Part shown: positions 62,676 through 64,000 of the stretch, piece by piece
Layout of the letters: the number at the start of each line of letters is the position of its first letter
Position numbering within the stretch: position 1 is the stretch's first letter
Source of the DNA: Mesorhizobium onobrychidis
GTDB lineage: Bacteria; Pseudomonadota; Alphaproteobacteria; Rhizobiales; Rhizobiaceae
Assembly (NCBI RefSeq): GCF_024707545.1
Contig: NZ_CP062229.1
Coordinates: forward strand, 1,607,501 to 1,671,500
DNA length: 64,000 nucleotides
Direction of reading: 5' to 3'
Position numbers and translations under genes: made by a program
Notes under the pieces: model-generated
What the model was told of the DNA's origin: nothing
Database searches by the model: none
The model's input: the letters and a program-made list of their open reading frames with translations, nothing else

Positions 62676-62840
62676 GCGGGCGCGTTCGCGGGCGGCCCCA
62701 AACGTCAGCGTTGAATGTGCCGTGGCAGCGGGTTCGCGCACGGCAAGTGGAACAAGAATTGCTCCGCACCGTTCAGGTAAGTAAGCAACCCGTGGCGGCA
62801 GCAATCAAGCACCGCAGCTGAAGGTTGCTTGGAGGCTATT

Positions 62841-63140
62841 ATGGAAAAGCAACTTACATCGGCTGCGGCAGGCATCCTTCTGCTCGTTGGTGTCAGTGCC
62901 GCCGCCGCTCAGGACGTCATTATTCAACCCGAGCAGGACATTGTGATCCGGGAGTACGTGAAAAAGAAACCGGTGGCATCGCTCAACCTTCCCGGCGTGG
63001 AGCTCAACATCGGCACTGCTCTGCCCGAAACAGTCGAGCTCTACGAGGTGCCGGACGTTCAGTACCGCTACGTGATCATCGATGGCCGAACCGTCCTGGT
63101 CGATCCAGGTACCCGCAAGATTGTGAGGGTCTACGACTGA
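62841..63140 (+). CDS. DUF1236-domain exported protein
   Basis: A 99-residue protein with a signal peptide (MEKQLTSAAAGILLLVGVSA, then AAAQD). The DUF1236 segment follows: LPETVELYEVPDVQYRYVII and DGRTVLVDPGTRKIVRVYD. Common in rhizobia; probably periplasmic. ATG at 62841 follows GGAGGC. Confidence 0.85.
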   Translation: MEKQLTSAAAGILLLVGVSAAAAQDVIIQPEQDIVIREYVKKKPVASLNLPGVELNIGTALPETVELYEVPDVQYRYVIIDGRTVLVDPGTRKIVRVYD

Positions 63141-63556
63141 CTTAACCCCTCACGCTGAAGCCCGTCATGCCGAAAGGTGCGGCGGGCTGGCGCCTTCTCA
63201 GGCTCGGCTTGGATTTCTTCCGTGATGACTTCGAAGTGAGTGAGCCGGGAAAGGCCGAAGCTCGTTGAGATGGCGACATCATTCGCATCACATCCCGTCG
63301 CCATCAGGATTCTGCCTATGCGAGGCTGGTTATGCCGTGCATCAAAGATGAACCAATGGCCGCTGAGATAGGCTTGGAACCATGCGTTGAAATCCATGGG
63401 ATACGGCATCGGCGGTATCCCGATGTCGCCGAGATAGCCGGTGCAATATCGCGCCGGAATGTGCATGCAACGGCACAGAGCGATTGCCAGATGCGCAAAA
63501 TCGCGACAGACGCCGGCGGGCAAACTCCGGATTGCCGCGAACAGTTCCGAGCACAT
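63131..63556 (-). pseudogene. transglutaminase-like protein, 5'-truncated
   Basis: A 141-residue frame with the papain-like core: GVCRDFAHLAIALCRCMHIP (Cys), MDFNAWFQAYLSGHWF (His position replaced by Asn, as NAW) and FDARHNQPRIGR (Asp). Family members are about 270 residues, and the N-terminal domain is missing. Its ATG overlaps the stop of the upstream transglutaminase gene (TAATG). Confidence 0.6.
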
Positions 63557-64000
63557 TAGGATATGCTAATTCTTTTGGCATCGGCTTCCTTCACCACCTT
63601 GACCTCCACCGTCATGCCGAGAAAGCTCGACGCGCTGCCGCAGTAGCTTCCGGAAAGAGGGATGGCTTGCCCAGGATGCCTGGCCACAGCCACCCTGATC
63701 AGATCCCGGTTGCCGACAATGCCGTTGGTGGGATCGAACTCGACCCAACCCGCGCCAGGCAAATAGACCTGGCACCAGGCATGCGTCGAACCGCCGCCGA
63801 GGACAGAAGCACTGTCACGGTTCGGCACATAGACATAGCCAGTCACAAAACGCGCGGCAAAACCGAGCGAACGAACCGCTTCCATCATGAACAGGGCAAA
63901 ATCCCGGCATGTGCCTCGACGCAGGTGCAAGGTCATGAGAGGCGGTTGCGTCCCTGATTCAGTCCGACGGGAATACACAAAGCTCTCGTGGATGGCGTAG
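63556..64000 (-). CDS. transglutaminase-like cysteine peptidase (partial, runs off the window)
   Basis: The visible C-terminal part has the transglutaminase core: RRGTCRDFALFMMEAVRSLG (Cys), GGSTHAWCQVYLPGAGW (His) and EFDPTNGIVGNRDLIRV (Asp). The 5' end lies beyond 64000 and the frame is open to the edge. Possibly a protein-crosslinking or peptidase enzyme; often beside circularly permuted ATP-grasp genes in rhizobia, which cannot be seen here. Confidence 0.85.
   Translation of the reverse strand, partial: YAIHESFVYSRRTESGTQPPLMTLHLRRGTCRDFALFMMEAVRSLGFAARFVTGYVYVPNRDSASVLGGGSTHAWCQVYLPGAGWVEFDPTNGIVGNRDLIRVAVARHPGQAIPLSGSYCGSASSFLGMTVEVKVVKEADAKRISIS

Overview
The window looks like a Mesorhizobium-type alphaproteobacterium (Hyphomicrobiales). 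Evidence: the rRNA operon end with a C1-A72 initiator tRNA, and on the right a conserved rhizobial housekeeping block (murA, DUF2948, hisD, UPF0262, low-molecular-weight phosphatase, infA, maf, yacG, tRNA-Phe). Genus is inferred from gene order and protein style, not from a search.

Layout. 1-2.6 kb: 3' end of 23S rRNA, 5S rRNA, tRNA-fMet. 2.5-9.2 kb: a serine recombinase whose tail reads into the tRNA-fMet gene, a HigBA toxin-antitoxin pair, and an IS5-family transposase split by an IS21 element (GGCTG target duplication). 9.7-16.8 kb: a compact gene set that looks like a ribosomally made and modified peptide (RiPP) pathway. It has a divergent SARP-type regulator, a radical SAM/SPASM enzyme, a 77-residue repeat-bearing peptide followed by a hairpin, a HemW-like radical SAM enzyme, an alpha/beta hydrolase, a methyltransferase, and an unusual tautomerase-TrmO fusion. 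I know no described pathway with this combination; it is the best candidate for a new system. 17-21.5 kb: an exported nitrilase-like protein and a FAD-SLDH/GMC oxidoreductase/ferritin-like operon.

23.2-26.4 kb: a nucleotidyltransferase, a SAICAR-synthetase-like protein, an AbrB-like protein and a thymidylate-kinase-like protein. 26.5-32.7 kb: a corridor of frameshifted genes and a decayed integrase module. 33-37.6 kb (minus strand): an operon of thymidylate-kinase-like, B12-binding radical SAM and glycosylase-like genes, broken twice by IS630 and IS481 insertions. Removing each element restores the frame. 37.7-47.6 kb: a defence island with a patatin/E2/CD-NTase CBASS operon, a divergent XRE + ImmA/IrrE pair (CapH/CapP-like), an IS110 element, a dGTPase, and an Argonaute remnant fused to conjugation-gene remnants.

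48.9-55.7 kb: two tyrosine integrases and a 50-bp direct repeat of the 3' half of tRNA-Phe, which suggests tandem island insertion at that tRNA. Cargo includes a periplasmic beta-carbonic anhydrase and small ribbon-helix-helix proteins. 55.7-64 kb: the core block listed above, tRNA-Thr with an integrase remnant, a DUF1236 protein and transglutaminase-like genes running off the edge. In accessory parts many genes carry frameshifts, whereas the core genes are intact, so the decay looks biological rather than due to poor sequence.
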